Shown here: in pieces, positions 43,902 through 54,150 of the stretch
Position numbering within the stretch: position 1 is the stretch's first letter
How the letters are laid out: each line of letters starts with the position of its first letter
Assembly (NCBI GenBank): GCA_004322215.1
Contig: SCSM01000040.1
Span: 62,001-126,000, forward strand
Source of the DNA: Bacteroidota bacterium
GTDB lineage: Bacteria; Bacteroidota; Ignavibacteria; Kapaibacteriales; UBA2268
Direction: 5' to 3'
DNA length: 64,000 nt
Translations under genes and position numbers: made by a program
Notes under the pieces: model-generated
The model's database searches: none
Seen by the model: the letters and a program-made list of their open reading frames with translations, nothing else
What the model was told of the DNA's origin: nothing

Positions 43902-45524
43902 TTATCTCACCACAACCATCTTCCCAATTATCGCCTGTCCTTCAAATTGAATCCGATACATATAAACACCGCTCGGTGCTTCGCTTCCCGTATCTGTCCT
44001 GCCATCCCATGTGGCTATGTGCATCCCCGCATCAATTGAACCAGAATACAAATCCCTCAGCAACTGCTCCTGCATATCATAAATTTTGATAGTTATATTT
44101 CCAGCATTTGGCAATGTATATTCAATGTTTGATGTGTATTGAAATGGATTTGGAAAATTATAAGTTAGTGGTTTTTCCGGCGAAGTTTTTTCCACAGAGC
44201 TTGGTTCTTTATATTCATAAGCACCAATGTCCCAGCCAGCTCCCTGAGGGCGTGAAATAGCATCTTTGTCTGTAGTAAAAATGCTATTTAAACTAAGTCC
44301 ATTATTCACTGCATTTGCAGTGTATTTAAGATGCAAATCATATTCTGCAGAATTAACGAAAGGGTCTTCCGACTCCGTAACCTGGTTTGGCTCACCTGTC
44401 GGTATGTTCATTCCGGTATTTTCAAAATAGTCATTATTCGATGCAGATGTAAAATTATAATGGTGGTTTCCAAATGGGCATTTTACCCAAATATTATTTT
44501 TTATTTCAAGGTTTGTTGCTCCTGTGAAGTCACATCTTATATGAGAGCCGTAGCCCCCAAGATTATAAAACGTATTATTGTAAACATACATATCTGAAAC
44601 ATTGACTGATGCGGCATGCCAAAAAATTGCCGAAGCATTGGCGTAAATTCCCGGTTCGGTGGAATAAAATACATTATTGTAAATCCTGCTTTGCGAGTGT
44701 GTGCCTTTGCCAAGATAAGATATAGGTCCCTGCCCGTAAATATTCCTGAAAGTATTATTTCTGATTATAATAAATGAATCTGTCGCCGAATATCCTATTT
44801 GTATACCCTGTCCATGTATGCCGGGATATGCTATTCCGACTCCCCCAGTTTCACTGAGAACATTGTTTTCATACAGCATACCGTAATCAGAATAACTTGT
44901 CCCGATACTGCTTCCGATTGTTATGCCGTTTCTCGGAATTTCATGAATCCAGCAATAAGCAACATAAAATCCTTTTTGTCCGAAATTATAATAGATACCA
45001 TCTGTACCTAAGCTTCCGTAGTCGAATCCCGGTCCTTTTAATTCAAGGTGTGAAAGATGATAAGGTCCCGTGCCATTAGAAAGCATTACAACATTCAGAG
45101 ACGTTGTTACATTTATCTTTATACCATGTCCTGAAGTATCTGAGCCAGTAACTCCGTCAATTTCAACTGAGCCGGTTAAACTTGTAATATTCCCATTGAT
45201 AACTACCTGGTTTGTTGCATAATAATCTTCCCATCCAGGTTCATTCCCATTATCTGAGACATTTGCCTTCTTAATGGTTATCCAACTTGTCCCCGAAGTG
45301 GAAGGAATCGAGATATTCTCGTTAAATGTTCCGCCTGCTACATAATAAGTATCGCCTCTTGTCCAAGTAACTTCACCGAAATTAGTCCAGGCATCAGTCC
45401 AGCTTTCTCCGTTATTGGCTCCAGTCGCTTCTGCTCGGATATAGTGATTAGCAGCAAAAGCCGGCTTAACAAAGAAAAAAACTCCAAAGACAATTACCAA
45501 AATGATTAAATTTTTTGTTTTCAT
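43902..45524 (-). CDS. Secreted right-handed beta-helix protein with T9SS domain
   Basis: A 540-residue exported protein with a signal peptide (IILVIVFGVFFFVKPAFA). The following text, NHYIRAEATGANNGESWTDA, is the usual start of secreted parallel beta-helix proteins. Helix rungs follow (HGIKINVTTSLNVVMLSNGT, FIIIRNNTFRNIYGQG, MYVYNNTFYNLGGYG), then a terminal DIGAYEY element. The T9SS sorting domain is TYNFPNPFQYTSNIEYTLP ... GVYMYRIQFEG. Such folds bind or cleave polysaccharides. No catalytic residues are evident, so activity is open. Confidence 0.88.
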   Translation of the reverse strand: MKTKNLIILVIVFGVFFFVKPAFAANHYIRAEATGANNGESWTDAWTNFGEVTWTRGDTYYVAGGTFNENISIPSTSGTSWITIKKANVSDNGNEPGWEDYYATNQVVINGNITSLTGSVEIDGVTGSDTSGHGIKINVTTSLNVVMLSNGTGPYHLSHLELKGPGFDYGSLGTDGIYYNFGQKGFYVAYCWIHEIPRNGITIGSSIGTSYSDYGMLYENNVLSETGGVGIAYPGIHGQGIQIGYSATDSFIIIRNNTFRNIYGQGPISYLGKGTHSQSRIYNNVFYSTEPGIYANASAIFWHAASVNVSDMYVYNNTFYNLGGYGSHIRCDFTGATNLEIKNNIWVKCPFGNHHYNFTSASNNDYFENTGMNIPTGEPNQVTESEDPFVNSAEYDLHLKYTANAVNNGLSLNSIFTTDKDAISRPQGAGWDIGAYEYKEPSSVEKTSPEKPLTYNFPNPFQYTSNIEYTLPNAGNITIKIYDMQEQLLRDLYSGSIDAGMHIATWDGRTDTGSEAPSGVYMYRIQFEGQAIIGKMVVVR

Positions 45525-45543
45525 TCAATTTATAATTTAAAAT

Positions 45544-45669
45544 TTATTTTATGAGCACCATCTTTCCCGAAATAGTGTGTCCTTCAAATTGAATCCTATA
45601 TATATAGACACCGTTCGGTGCTTCACTTCCCGCATCTGTACTGCCATCCCATATAGCTTTGTTTTTGTC
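45544..45669 (-). pseudogene. Orphan fragment of a T9SS sorting domain
   Basis: The last 41 codons of a sorting domain (IWDGSTDAGSEAPNGVYIY ... SGKMVLIK, stop TAA) lie alone. Sequence upstream is non-homologous and the preceding gene ends just before it. It is nearly identical to the ends of the 37301 and 47516 genes, so it is the leftover of a deleted or recombined cargo gene. Confidence 0.8.
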
Positions 45670-45685
45670 TGGACAAACCAAATTA

Positions 45686-47407
45686 TTAATTGTCAATTAA
45701 TTTTTTCTCAATTTTGATTAAATTGAAATTTGTCTCTTTATCATGAAATAACAGTGAAAAGTTCCAATTAATCTTTTCAGATTTGAAATACCCCTTTTTT
45801 AAGAATTCATTAATTGATGTTGAGTTCTCCAAAATACTATCAGGTAGAATAATATAATAAGAAGATGCTATTAACTTATATCCTCTCTGATATGCGATTT
45901 CGAGTGGTTGAGATTTTTTCAGGGAATCAAATGCCTCTTTATCTATACAAATGCCTAAGCCATTAAATACAGATTGGTAAAAAGAATAAGCTATAATTCC
46001 ATCATCTATTTCAATTAATCCTTTACCTTCGAAATATATATTAACACTATCCTGTAAAATTTTCCTTTTTTCCCATACTGCAGCATATTGATTTTGTTGA
46101 AACCATTTATTTTGATACCTTAAATCAAAGCTGCTTCCCTGATTATTGGCAAATTTATTTGAAATAACAAGTACAATTACAATCAATAAAAAATTTATTA
46201 TTGGTTTGCCAGGTACTTTCTTGCTTAAATAATATGTTATGATAATATTAATCCAAATAATACCTATCGGGAAATACCAGAAACTCTGAAACCAGATATT
46301 AACAAATAGAATATTATACAGCGATTTTCCTATTAAATACAAACCAAAAAAACAAAAAATTTGAATTACAACCGGCAATTCCTTTATTTTTAAATCATAC
46401 TTTTTCCATATTGTCAGAAGAAAACCAATTGAGGTTAGAAATAAAATAAAAACCTGAAGAACTCTATGTGCAGAACCACTCCAATTTATCCAGATATAAA
46501 ATTTCTCGGGATTAATAATACCAATCGGGAAAAAAACGTTTATAAAATGAGCAAAATTAATGAGTGAAAACCCTGACTTATAAGCTCCGCTAACAGGTAT
46601 TAACATTCCTGAATATGATAAATTAAAAATTAAATAAGCTCCTATCAATAAAATTGGAATGATTGAAGCAATTAATGCATTTCGTATAAATTCAGAAATT
46701 TTTCCGGTTTGTATATAAATAAAAATAAAAAATGGAATAAAAATAAAAATATCATCCAATCTTGCCAATGTTAGAAGTGTTAAGCAAAATGATAGAAAAA
46801 TTAATTTCATTTTGGAATTGAAAGAGTCGAATACATCATTTTTTCTAATGAAATAAAGTAATAACAAACTGAACATTATTATGGTAAAAGGTGTTTCCAT
46901 CGAATTAATATAAGACCAGGGAGAATAGTATTTTTGATCTACAAACGAAAAAATGAGATAGTAGAAACCCGGCACGCTACCCAAAACAGATAATCCAATA
47001 TTTCCTGTTATTTTAAACAATACATAAGAAATAATACAAAATCCAATTACTATACATAGTAATGAAATAAGAAATGCAAATTTGATTTGTGATTCCTGGC
47101 TATGTAGATATTTAAAAGAATTTGCAAGAAAGTATTGCCATAATGGGTGAAAACCATTTGTAAGGTGTGAGCTGTCTGATGTATATGTATTTGTTTTTGA
47201 AAATTTATCAGCAACGTTTAAATAATAAAATGAATCTGCTGCAAAAAAAGACATTGCTCCCGCATAAAAACCTTTGTCCTTAATCGTTAAAAAAGGTACA
47301 TAAACAATGAAAAATAATGTAACAATAATTACAATTATTGACTGAAATTTTGTCTTCTTCAATTTTAATCCTTGATATAATAAAATTCCCTGAACCGAAA
47401 AAAACAC
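45686..47407 (-). CDS. Polytopic membrane protein, probable GT-C-type glycosyltransferase
   Basis: A 573-residue protein with about ten to eleven membrane segments. An early periplasmic loop contains FAADSFYYLNVADKFSKT and LTNGFHPLWQYF, which resembles the acidic first-loop active site of GT-C lipid-linked sugar transferases such as mannosyltransferases. The C-terminal 130 residues form a soluble domain (YAAVWEKRKILQDSVNIYFE onward). It probably transfers sugar from a polyprenyl donor outside the membrane, an inference from fold. The start is GTG at 47407. A TTG about 17 codons later (LKKTKFQSI) is an alternative. Confidence 0.7.
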   Translation of the reverse strand: MFFSVQGILLYQGLKLKKTKFQSIIVIIVTLFFIVYVPFLTIKDKGFYAGAMSFFAADSFYYLNVADKFSKTNTYTSDSSHLTNGFHPLWQYFLANSFKYLHSQESQIKFAFLISLLCIVIGFCIISYVLFKITGNIGLSVLGSVPGFYYLIFSFVDQKYYSPWSYINSMETPFTIIMFSLLLLYFIRKNDVFDSFNSKMKLIFLSFCLTLLTLARLDDIFIFIPFFIFIYIQTGKISEFIRNALIASIIPILLIGAYLIFNLSYSGMLIPVSGAYKSGFSLINFAHFINVFFPIGIINPEKFYIWINWSGSAHRVLQVFILFLTSIGFLLTIWKKYDLKIKELPVVIQIFCFFGLYLIGKSLYNILFVNIWFQSFWYFPIGIIWINIIITYYLSKKVPGKPIINFLLIVIVLVISNKFANNQGSSFDLRYQNKWFQQNQYAAVWEKRKILQDSVNIYFEGKGLIEIDDGIIAYSFYQSVFNGLGICIDKEAFDSLKKSQPLEIAYQRGYKLIASSYYIILPDSILENSTSINEFLKKGYFKSEKINWNFSLLFHDKETNFNLIKIEKKLIDN

Positions 47408-47515
47408 TAGGATTAATTATTTCAAAATTAATCATATTTGTTCAAAATAATGATAAGTAAATAACGAATTGTTATTCGAATTTTATTAAGATATGGCTCA
47501 CAATCTCTTTCAGGT

Positions 47516-48688
47516 TTATTTAACCACCAACATTTTCCCGGAAATAGTGTGTCCCTCAAATTGAATCCTATACATATAGACACCGTTTGGTGCTTCGCTT
47601 CCCGCATCTGTCCTGCCGTCCCAGGTTGCTATGTGTTTACCGGCGTCAATAGAACCAGAGTACAAATCCCTCACCAACTGACCCTGCTGAGCATAAATTT
47701 TGATAGCAACATTCCCAGCTTTAGGCAAAGTATATTCAATGTTTGATGTGTATTGAAACGGATTTGGAAAATTATCGTATACCTCAAACTTGTTTCTGTT
47801 ATCATCATACTTTACACTCGTAATTGGACCTATATATTCCGTTGAAACAACAACATCATCGAACCATACCGTATCAGTTTGTCCCTGCTCGCCATCCGTC
47901 ATATAAAACAGGAGCCAAAAGAAATTCAGTTTCAGATTAATGTCATTTCGCCATTGAAATCCTTCGAACGGAAGACTGTCAGGTTCAGGATGAAAGCTGT
48001 CCCAAACCCAATAGCCATTAGGGATACCTTCTCCGAGGTGAATAATCTTTTCGTCGTTTATCCAAAGTGCTTGTTCACCGTTGTATGATGAAACCGGATT
48101 GTTTGTTTTCATCATTGTCTCGATGCAGTACCACTCACCCCGCTTGATTTTTGACGGTGGTGTAGGATTAAAATCATTACCCCAATAAGTTCCCACTTGA
48201 GGATTACCCCTCATATGCATCCAATATGAATAGAAATCCCACTCCCAGCGATTACCCATCGGCTCAATCCCGCTCGTGAATCTTTCATTTCCATTCGGCT
48301 TAATCCCTGCTCCACCTTGAGGCCATCTCGTTGGAGGATTATATCCTCCCGTATGAACGAAATGATGAACAGGATGGCATGTTTCGGCAAATTTCACATA
48401 GAAGCGATAATAAAGAGTGTCGTATCCCCGGTCAAACATTTTATAAAGGTGGCCGCCTGTATTCTGACCAATTATCGAAGTCATCATCAATGATTTTTTT
48501 CCTGAACTTGCCGGAGGTATGTCATCGGAAAGTAACATTCCGTTGAGATTTACTGATTCGTTCCAATTCGTTGTTACCTGAGAGAGTGTAGTAGCTTCAA
48601 AATCTTCGCTGAATATTATCGTTTGCTGGCTCGAACAAACAAATACGCTCAAGCACACAAGAATAATTAGACAGTAATAAAACATCAT
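47516..48688 (-). CDS. Secreted polysaccharide-lyase-like/jelly-roll protein with T9SS domain
   Basis: A 390-residue secreted protein with a signal peptide (FYYCLIILVCLSVFVCSS). The body is a jelly-roll of polysaccharide-lyase or concanavalin-like type (EDFEATTLSQVTTNW, LYYRFYVKFAETCHPVHHFV, GEWYCIETMMKTN, FFWLLFYMTDG, TVWFDDVVVSTEYIG). The C-terminal sorting domain is YDNFPNPFQYTSNIEYTLP with GVYMYRIQFEG. The fold suits binding or cleavage of extracellular polysaccharide. It follows the CotH-protein gene on the minus strand by 23 bp, so the two are likely co-transcribed. Confidence 0.85.
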   Translation of the reverse strand: MMFYYCLIILVCLSVFVCSSQQTIIFSEDFEATTLSQVTTNWNESVNLNGMLLSDDIPPASSGKKSLMMTSIIGQNTGGHLYKMFDRGYDTLYYRFYVKFAETCHPVHHFVHTGGYNPPTRWPQGGAGIKPNGNERFTSGIEPMGNRWEWDFYSYWMHMRGNPQVGTYWGNDFNPTPPSKIKRGEWYCIETMMKTNNPVSSYNGEQALWINDEKIIHLGEGIPNGYWVWDSFHPEPDSLPFEGFQWRNDINLKLNFFWLLFYMTDGEQGQTDTVWFDDVVVSTEYIGPITSVKYDDNRNKFEVYDNFPNPFQYTSNIEYTLPKAGNVAIKIYAQQGQLVRDLYSGSIDAGKHIATWDGRTDAGSEAPNGVYMYRIQFEGHTISGKMLVVK

Positions 48689-48711
48689 AAATTTTCCATC
48701 AGTAAAAAAAT

Positions 48712-51495
48712 TTATTTACACTTAACCATTAATTTCCTTATAATCTCATTCTCGGTTTTCAGAATATAATAATAAATCCCATTCAATAGATTACTGCCAT
48801 CGAAAATAACTACATTTTCACCTGTATCAAATTCGCCATTTACTAATGTTTTAACTTCACAACCGAGAATATCAAATACTTTGAGTGTTATTTTTTGAGG
48901 ACGGGTAAGTCTAAAGCTAATTCTGGTTTCATTGTTGAACGGATTGGGGTAGTTAAATATCATTAAGTTAAAATCATCTGCATCATCAACTCCCGTATTT
49001 TTATTTACTATAATATAATCCGTCACTGTCTTTGTGTCATTATAATTTCCATCCGATACAGTAAGAGTAACAGTAAATGTTCCTGATGTCTCATAAATAT
49101 GAACCGGATTTTGCTCTGTACTGCTGCTGTCGTCACCGAAAGTCCAATACCAGCCCGAGGGTTCACCTGTGGAATTATCAGTGAACTGAACTGAAAGAGG
49201 TGTTATTCCTGATTGTGGTTCAGCCGTGAATGAAGCAAGCAATTTCGGCTTCACAATTATATAATCAGTTTTCTCTACTTCGTTTGAATCATTATTCTTT
49301 TTGATTTTCAGTTTAACTGAATATATTCCTTCTTCAGTATAAGTGTGAACTGGATTTTGTTCTAATGATGTTCCACCATCACCAAACTGCCAAAAATATG
49401 ATGTAGGTCCTCCTGTTGATGAATCTGCGAAATTCACTTCAAGAGGATTCCTTCCGATAATAGGTTCTGCGGAAAATGAAGCCACAAGCGGCTCGGGACC
49501 CAACATATTCTTTGAATTGGGTGTGAAATAAGTCATAAACCGAAATGCTCCCGTTCCGTTCGGATATCGTCCCCACGACACATCATCCAACTGTGCTCCG
49601 AATGTAACCGAATCGAGAAGCTTATTTCCATTCAAATCCGAATCATATAAAAATGCACCTTCTCCATCTCTCGACAACTTGAAAGATGCGTGCAATCCCG
49701 GTGTATCGAGTGTGTCTCCATCGCACCAGATGAGCAAATAACCATTTCCACTAATAGAAACACCAGTCGGAAATCTCCATTTTTTCGGCTCGTTAATATC
49801 ATCCGAAAGATACTTCCCTCCCAAATCAACAGCGACTGCAGATGTATTATAAAGCTCCACCCAATCTGCAAAGCCGCCTTGCGGGTCAGCAATTGCTGTC
49901 TTGTTCGCCGCCATTACTTCATTAATCACTACAGCAGAATTTCCGCTTACAGGCTGAACAGTATAAGTGAAAAACTGATGCTCTGCATGTGAAGGATTAT
50001 AAGCATATACTGTCTGGTTCGATATTGCCTCGAAATAAAATCTAATGTATGTTCCCGGCAACTGCTTCGGTATCGTTGCATCATAAGCACCCGGCTCACC
50101 CTGTACAGATTTCATAATTATTTTCTGAAACGGTTGATTGTTTATGCTGTACCACAAATTCAAGTCCCTTGTGTTTGTTGTATTGGCTTTCACTTTAACA
50201 TCATCTTCCGATTTAGGGTTCTGTGGTGTCAGTTCATAACCTGTTGCAACCGGTAAATCGCTCTGGAACTCACCCAGTGACCATAAATAATTCTCACGGT
50301 TATTTACAAATGATAATATTCCGGGAATTAGTCTTTGTCCGGGACCCATCTGCACCTGTGTATTTGAATTCACATTCTGGTCGAATTGAGTCATATTATA
50401 AAGTTTTCTTGTATCAGCTTCAAGTGATGTCCTGATTAATCCCTGGAAGAACTGCACACGCTTCCTCCAATAGCTCTCATTCATCACCTCTTCGAGCATT
50501 GTCCTGTAATGTGCGATATATCTCTTCTTCCATTCTGCGACTGAAAGCAGTCTTCTCGTTAGAGGACGTCTCTGATCCTGGTCACCGAAATAAATACCAA
50601 GCGACTCAAGCTGCGGTATTGTCATTTGCATCTGGAATGTACCAAGCACCTCATTCAAATCCCAGGGTATTGTATTGAATCTGATGTCAACAGGGTGGTT
50701 GTAGAAATAAAAATTGTGCCCGCTTCCTATGTATGAATCCAAGCTCGATAAAATATTGCAAAATGCAAGGTACCACAATGCCCTGTCAACATCGAGATAT
50801 TTATAAATTTCTGTTTGAAATGTTTGCTGTGGCAGATTATTCAGCTTTTCAATGAATCCAACGAGGTCGCTCCAGTCTGCTTCAGTTTCATTTGTCTTTT
50901 TCTCATAACTTTTTTTATATTGTTGAGTATCAGTGCCGAGCCAGGTCAAATCACCACGCGGGTCGCATTTATAAGAGTTGCCGTCATTAGACAGAAAATT
51001 CTCTTTCAAAAATGTTTTGTTCGGCTGTTGAATATTGAGATACAAAGCCCAATACTCATTGTTGATGTATAGCTTCGCATAATTCGCTTTCACTGCAGGT
51101 AAAAATCTTCGGGCGACATCATACCCGATTTTCTCCCTCACAAACGCAGGGTCGAAGAAACCGTTATTCAAATTCAGTGTCTTGTATCCCAGCAAATTCT
51201 GGTCCTGTTTGTAAGCATCCATCGTGATGTTGAACGGCTTTTTTTCGCTCGGCACATTGAAAGAGGAATTTCCCTTATATCGAATACCCACGCTGTCGTA
51301 TCGTACACCATCGAAAAAGAGTGTACATGGAATATCCTTTTCATCTTTTACGTTCTGCATAAGCAAATCCCGCCAGTTTGGCTGTGAAAATTCAATCCTT
51401 ATTTCAACTATGACTGAATCATTGTACAGGTCTTGTGCGGAAGCACCGAAGTAGTTAAACAAATAAACAAATGCTAATAAAAATAATCTTTTCAT
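48712..51495 (-). CDS. Secreted CotH-kinase-fold protein with LTD, PKD and T9SS domains
   Basis: A 927-residue multidomain protein. A signal peptide (LFLLAFVYLFNYFGASA) leads into a CotH domain (about residues 25-370: GIRYKGNSSFNVPSEKKPF, LNLNNGFFDPAFVREKIGYD, FNTIPWDLNEVLG), an atypical kinase fold. An Ig-like linker follows, then a lamin-tail domain (VVINEVMAANKTAIADPQG, DWVELYN; about 507-650) and two PKD domains (YFWQFGDGGTSLEQNPVHTY and WYWTFGDDSSSTEQNPVHIY). The T9SS domain is NYPNPFNNETRISF, ending GIYYYILKTE. Secreted CotH proteins occur with cell-surface and cellulosomal systems. Its ATG overlaps the preceding gene's stop (ATGA), so they form an operon. Confidence 0.93.
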   Translation of the reverse strand: MKRLFLLAFVYLFNYFGASAQDLYNDSVIVEIRIEFSQPNWRDLLMQNVKDEKDIPCTLFFDGVRYDSVGIRYKGNSSFNVPSEKKPFNITMDAYKQDQNLLGYKTLNLNNGFFDPAFVREKIGYDVARRFLPAVKANYAKLYINNEYWALYLNIQQPNKTFLKENFLSNDGNSYKCDPRGDLTWLGTDTQQYKKSYEKKTNETEADWSDLVGFIEKLNNLPQQTFQTEIYKYLDVDRALWYLAFCNILSSLDSYIGSGHNFYFYNHPVDIRFNTIPWDLNEVLGTFQMQMTIPQLESLGIYFGDQDQRRPLTRRLLSVAEWKKRYIAHYRTMLEEVMNESYWRKRVQFFQGLIRTSLEADTRKLYNMTQFDQNVNSNTQVQMGPGQRLIPGILSFVNNRENYLWSLGEFQSDLPVATGYELTPQNPKSEDDVKVKANTTNTRDLNLWYSINNQPFQKIIMKSVQGEPGAYDATIPKQLPGTYIRFYFEAISNQTVYAYNPSHAEHQFFTYTVQPVSGNSAVVINEVMAANKTAIADPQGGFADWVELYNTSAVAVDLGGKYLSDDINEPKKWRFPTGVSISGNGYLLIWCDGDTLDTPGLHASFKLSRDGEGAFLYDSDLNGNKLLDSVTFGAQLDDVSWGRYPNGTGAFRFMTYFTPNSKNMLGPEPLVASFSAEPIIGRNPLEVNFADSSTGGPTSYFWQFGDGGTSLEQNPVHTYTEEGIYSVKLKIKKNNDSNEVEKTDYIIVKPKLLASFTAEPQSGITPLSVQFTDNSTGEPSGWYWTFGDDSSSTEQNPVHIYETSGTFTVTLTVSDGNYNDTKTVTDYIIVNKNTGVDDADDFNLMIFNYPNPFNNETRISFRLTRPQKITLKVFDILGCEVKTLVNGEFDTGENVVIFDGSNLLNGIYYYILKTENEIIRKLMVKCK

Positions 51496-53099
51496 CTCAA
51501 TATCTGAATTATTTCGGATTTCAATAATTTCTTATTACTATTAACACGCAAGATATACATTCCGTTGCAAAGTCCGGATAAATTAATTTTTTGAATTGTT
51601 CCAGTCCGGTCAAAATTCAAAGATTCATTCCCAAAAGTCGTAACGCATTCGCCAAAAATATTAAACAATCTGATTTCCGGTAGGGGCAATTCATGAATTG
51701 CCCCTACATTTATATTAATGAAATCCGTGGCAGGATTCGGATATAATAAAATATTGAAATCATTTTTATAATTTTCTTCAACCGACGTAACACCACTCCC
51801 TTTAATATCCAACGACAGCTTCCAACCCGGGTTTGAACCTTCTCCTGAATATGCACCATATTTTGATATTGTCATCTGATTACCATTGAAATCCAAGTCA
51901 TAATCAATATCTTTTTCCATAAACAAATAATCAACTTTTGCTTTAGATGTTCCTGATTTCGGATAAAAATCCATTTCTCCGATAATTGTACTTGGATTAT
52001 TAAAATATGAATCTGCTTCATTAATTAAACCGGTCAAATTATCATTTGCTGATTGTGCAGAAATTGGTGTAGTGGCAAAAATTGCATTCGCCATAATAAT
52101 TTGCTTTTCTGTTGGCACCGGATTAGTAATTCTAACTCCGATATTAACATTGTAAATGGAATTATTATATACGAAAATTTCTTTTGGACTGCGGCTGTTG
52201 TGCGGCTGAAACGTCATTGCACCTTCGGGTGAGATAACAAAAATATTATGATGAACCGATACATTCCCGGTTGCCTGGAGCAAAAATTCACGTGGATTAT
52301 TATAAAAGAAATTTCCGTAACATTCAACTCTGTCATCCGAACCGGTTCCACTGAGAGGTTGTCCGCCGAAAAGCACATTTGGTCTGTCTCCATCCGGTGA
52401 TTCGCGGTCATTCTTTGCAAAAACATTATGTCGTACAATTGTTGACGAGGGTAGTGTTGGAATACCCGGAAATGAAGGTCTATCGTTCTGATGTTTGATT
52501 TGCATGCAATATCCGACAGGATTCAGTACAAAGTTATACTCAATTATTCCCCTTATAAAAGGCATATTCCCATCTGAATTACCAAGATACAATCCCGTTC
52601 CGGCACTCATTATTTTATTATAGCTGATTGTCCAGTTCCAGCACGGAATTTTTGTAGAAATGCCAACTGTCTGCTGGTCTGAGTCATGTCTTATTATAAT
52701 ATTATTATGAATCCAGATGTGGTGAGCCCAATTCGTGGCACTGCCCGACGCCTTTATTGCATCAATATAAGGAATCTTATGTCCATCGAATTTCAATCCT
52801 TCTATTTTTATATAACTACAATCAGTGATGTCCATCGTATTGCTTCCGTCCCGTCCCAACAGCACAGCTTCGTGAGGCACTTCGGATTTAATAACAATCC
52901 AATTGTCAGCATACCCGTTGATGTTATTCAATCTTAATCCGTCCGTGTAATTCCCCGGTGTCAGCAACAATGTATCGCCTGCAACTAACTGGTCCCGAAA
53001 ATTAAGATAATTGGCTGGGTTAGCAATGTAGGTAGCGGTATGGAGACTAATGCATCCAAAAACAAAAAGAAGATAGTAAATAGTATTAATGATTTTCAT
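51492..53099 (-). CDS. Secreted beta-helix protein; T9SS domain carries a palindrome insertion
   Basis: A 535-residue exported protein with a signal peptide (MKIINTIYYLLFVFGCISLHTA). It has a right-handed parallel beta-helix of pectate-lyase/chondroitinase-B style (LLTPGNYTDGLRLNNINGYA, YIKIEGLKFDGHKIPYID, IWIHNNIIIRHD, IEYNFVLNPVGYC, VSVHHNIFVISPEG). The T9SS domain opens LLYPNPATDFININVG and continues AIHELPLPEIRLFNIFGE. The VGAIHELPL is encoded by a 28-bp palindrome inserted in frame. It heads an operon with the CotH gene. Repeat copy 53121-53154 lies just upstream. Confidence 0.9.
   Translation of the reverse strand: MKIINTIYYLLFVFGCISLHTATYIANPANYLNFRDQLVAGDTLLLTPGNYTDGLRLNNINGYADNWIVIKSEVPHEAVLLGRDGSNTMDITDCSYIKIEGLKFDGHKIPYIDAIKASGSATNWAHHIWIHNNIIIRHDSDQQTVGISTKIPCWNWTISYNKIMSAGTGLYLGNSDGNMPFIRGIIEYNFVLNPVGYCMQIKHQNDRPSFPGIPTLPSSTIVRHNVFAKNDRESPDGDRPNVLFGGQPLSGTGSDDRVECYGNFFYNNPREFLLQATGNVSVHHNIFVISPEGAMTFQPHNSRSPKEIFVYNNSIYNVNIGVRITNPVPTEKQIIMANAIFATTPISAQSANDNLTGLINEADSYFNNPSTIIGEMDFYPKSGTSKAKVDYLFMEKDIDYDLDFNGNQMTISKYGAYSGEGSNPGWKLSLDIKGSGVTSVEENYKNDFNILLYPNPATDFININVGAIHELPLPEIRLFNIFGECVTTFGNESLNFDRTGTIQKINLSGLCNGMYILRVNSNKKLLKSEIIQILR
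51680..51707. repeat. 28-bp perfect palindrome inside a T9SS sorting-domain gene
   Basis: GTAGGGGCAATTCA and its exact reverse complement. Read in the gene's frame (minus strand) it gives VGAIHELPL. Of the three frames of this self-complementary sequence, only this one has no stop. It is the same family as 1000-1021 and 56906-56929. Confidence 0.9.
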
Positions 53100-53120
53100 A
53101 ATAATCCATTCTAAAGTTGA

Positions 53121-53154
53121 TATATCATAAAAATACGAATTTTGTTATATATCA
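53121..53154. repeat. 34-bp direct repeat, copy 1, bordering the Abi_2 cassette
   Basis: TATATCATAAAAATACGAAT followed by TTTGTTATATATCA, identical base for base to 54275-54308. A partial third copy (TTGTTATATATCATTT) lies at 53171-53186. The two full copies frame the Abi_2 gene and its hairpin. Confidence 0.9.
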
Positions 53155-53228
53155 CACAACATTTATCACAAATTGTTATATATCATTTAGTAACTACAAC
53201 ACCTTATTTTATTATAATTTTTCTGATT

Positions 53229-54131
53229 TCAATAAAAATTCCAAAATTTATCTTTTTTCCAATCCATTGGAAATCCCATATAATGCAAGGGTATCTCAGG
53301 ATATTCAATCAATAAATTAGTTAACTTCTCATTAAAAGTTGTATTTGGATTAATGATTTTTGAAAGATAAAAAATAATAGTTAGAATTATATAAATTCTG
53401 TCTGCCCTATCAGGTATATTTGTCAGCCACTCATTATATGGATTTCTTGGTATCATTGGTTTAATTGGTAGTTGTCTGTTCCAAAGTCTTGAATGATGAG
53501 CGCAAATATTTCTTACGAATGAAAGTGATTCAAACCAGGATTCTAATACAATTGCATCTACGCCAAAGTAATGCGCAATTTCCTTTTTAGCTTTTGATAT
53601 TTTTAAGTTCTTATATAAGAGTGAAACCTGCCCTAAAGAAATTATTTCCAATGACATCCATGATGGAGGTAGTTCTGGTTCAGTATATTTAGTTTTATAA
53701 TGATTTATAAATATCTCTTTTGATGATTTTGTCGTATCATAAAGAATTTCGATAAACCTATTTTTATAATTAATATTTTTGTATAATGTTTCGTTTAAAT
53801 ACCAATGACTGCCAAATTCAATTGAATAATTATAAATCAGTTGTGTTTTGAAAGAATTTTCTATTCTTTCAAGTTGGTCGAAAATTAGTAAACGCAATTT
53901 CCTGTCAAAAATGAATGTTTTAATAATCTGGCTAAATTTAGTATTGCTTTTGAATTGATGAAGTTCATGTGGCGGTTTGAGAAATGTATGCCAATATCCA
54001 CTTAATTTATAATAGCTTATATTTTTTAAATATCTTTCTGCTTCATCATTATTATCTATAATCAAACCCCTGCTTTTAAGAAGTTCAATCTGCTCTGTGA
54101 AGGATAATGGATTTTTGTTGAAATTTGACAT
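53229..54131 (-). CDS. Abi_2 (AbiD/AbiF-type) HEPN abortive-infection protein
   Basis: A 300-residue protein with the whole Abi_2 layout: SFTEQIELLKSRGLII near the N-terminus, YYKLSGYWHTF (residues 40-50), DRKLRLLIFDQLERIENSF (77-95), LPPSWMSLEIISLGQVSLLY (155-173), and the HEPN catalytic motif RNICAHHSRLWNR with R207 and H212 (RxxxxH). Such proteins are predicted HEPN ribonucleases that block growth on phage infection. The start is ATG at 54131. A strong hairpin at 54151-54191 lies directly upstream, and perfect 34-bp repeats flank the unit, marking it as a mobile or inserted defence cassette. Confidence 0.93.
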   Translation of the reverse strand: MSNFNKNPLSFTEQIELLKSRGLIIDNNDEAERYLKNISYYKLSGYWHTFLKPPHELHQFKSNTKFSQIIKTFIFDRKLRLLIFDQLERIENSFKTQLIYNYSIEFGSHWYLNETLYKNINYKNRFIEILYDTTKSSKEIFINHYKTKYTEPELPPSWMSLEIISLGQVSLLYKNLKISKAKKEIAHYFGVDAIVLESWFESLSFVRNICAHHSRLWNRQLPIKPMIPRNPYNEWLTNIPDRADRIYIILTIIFYLSKIINPNTTFNEKLTNLLIEYPEIPLHYMGFPMDWKKDKFWNFY

Positions 54132-54150
54132 AGTTAATTAAAATGAAAAG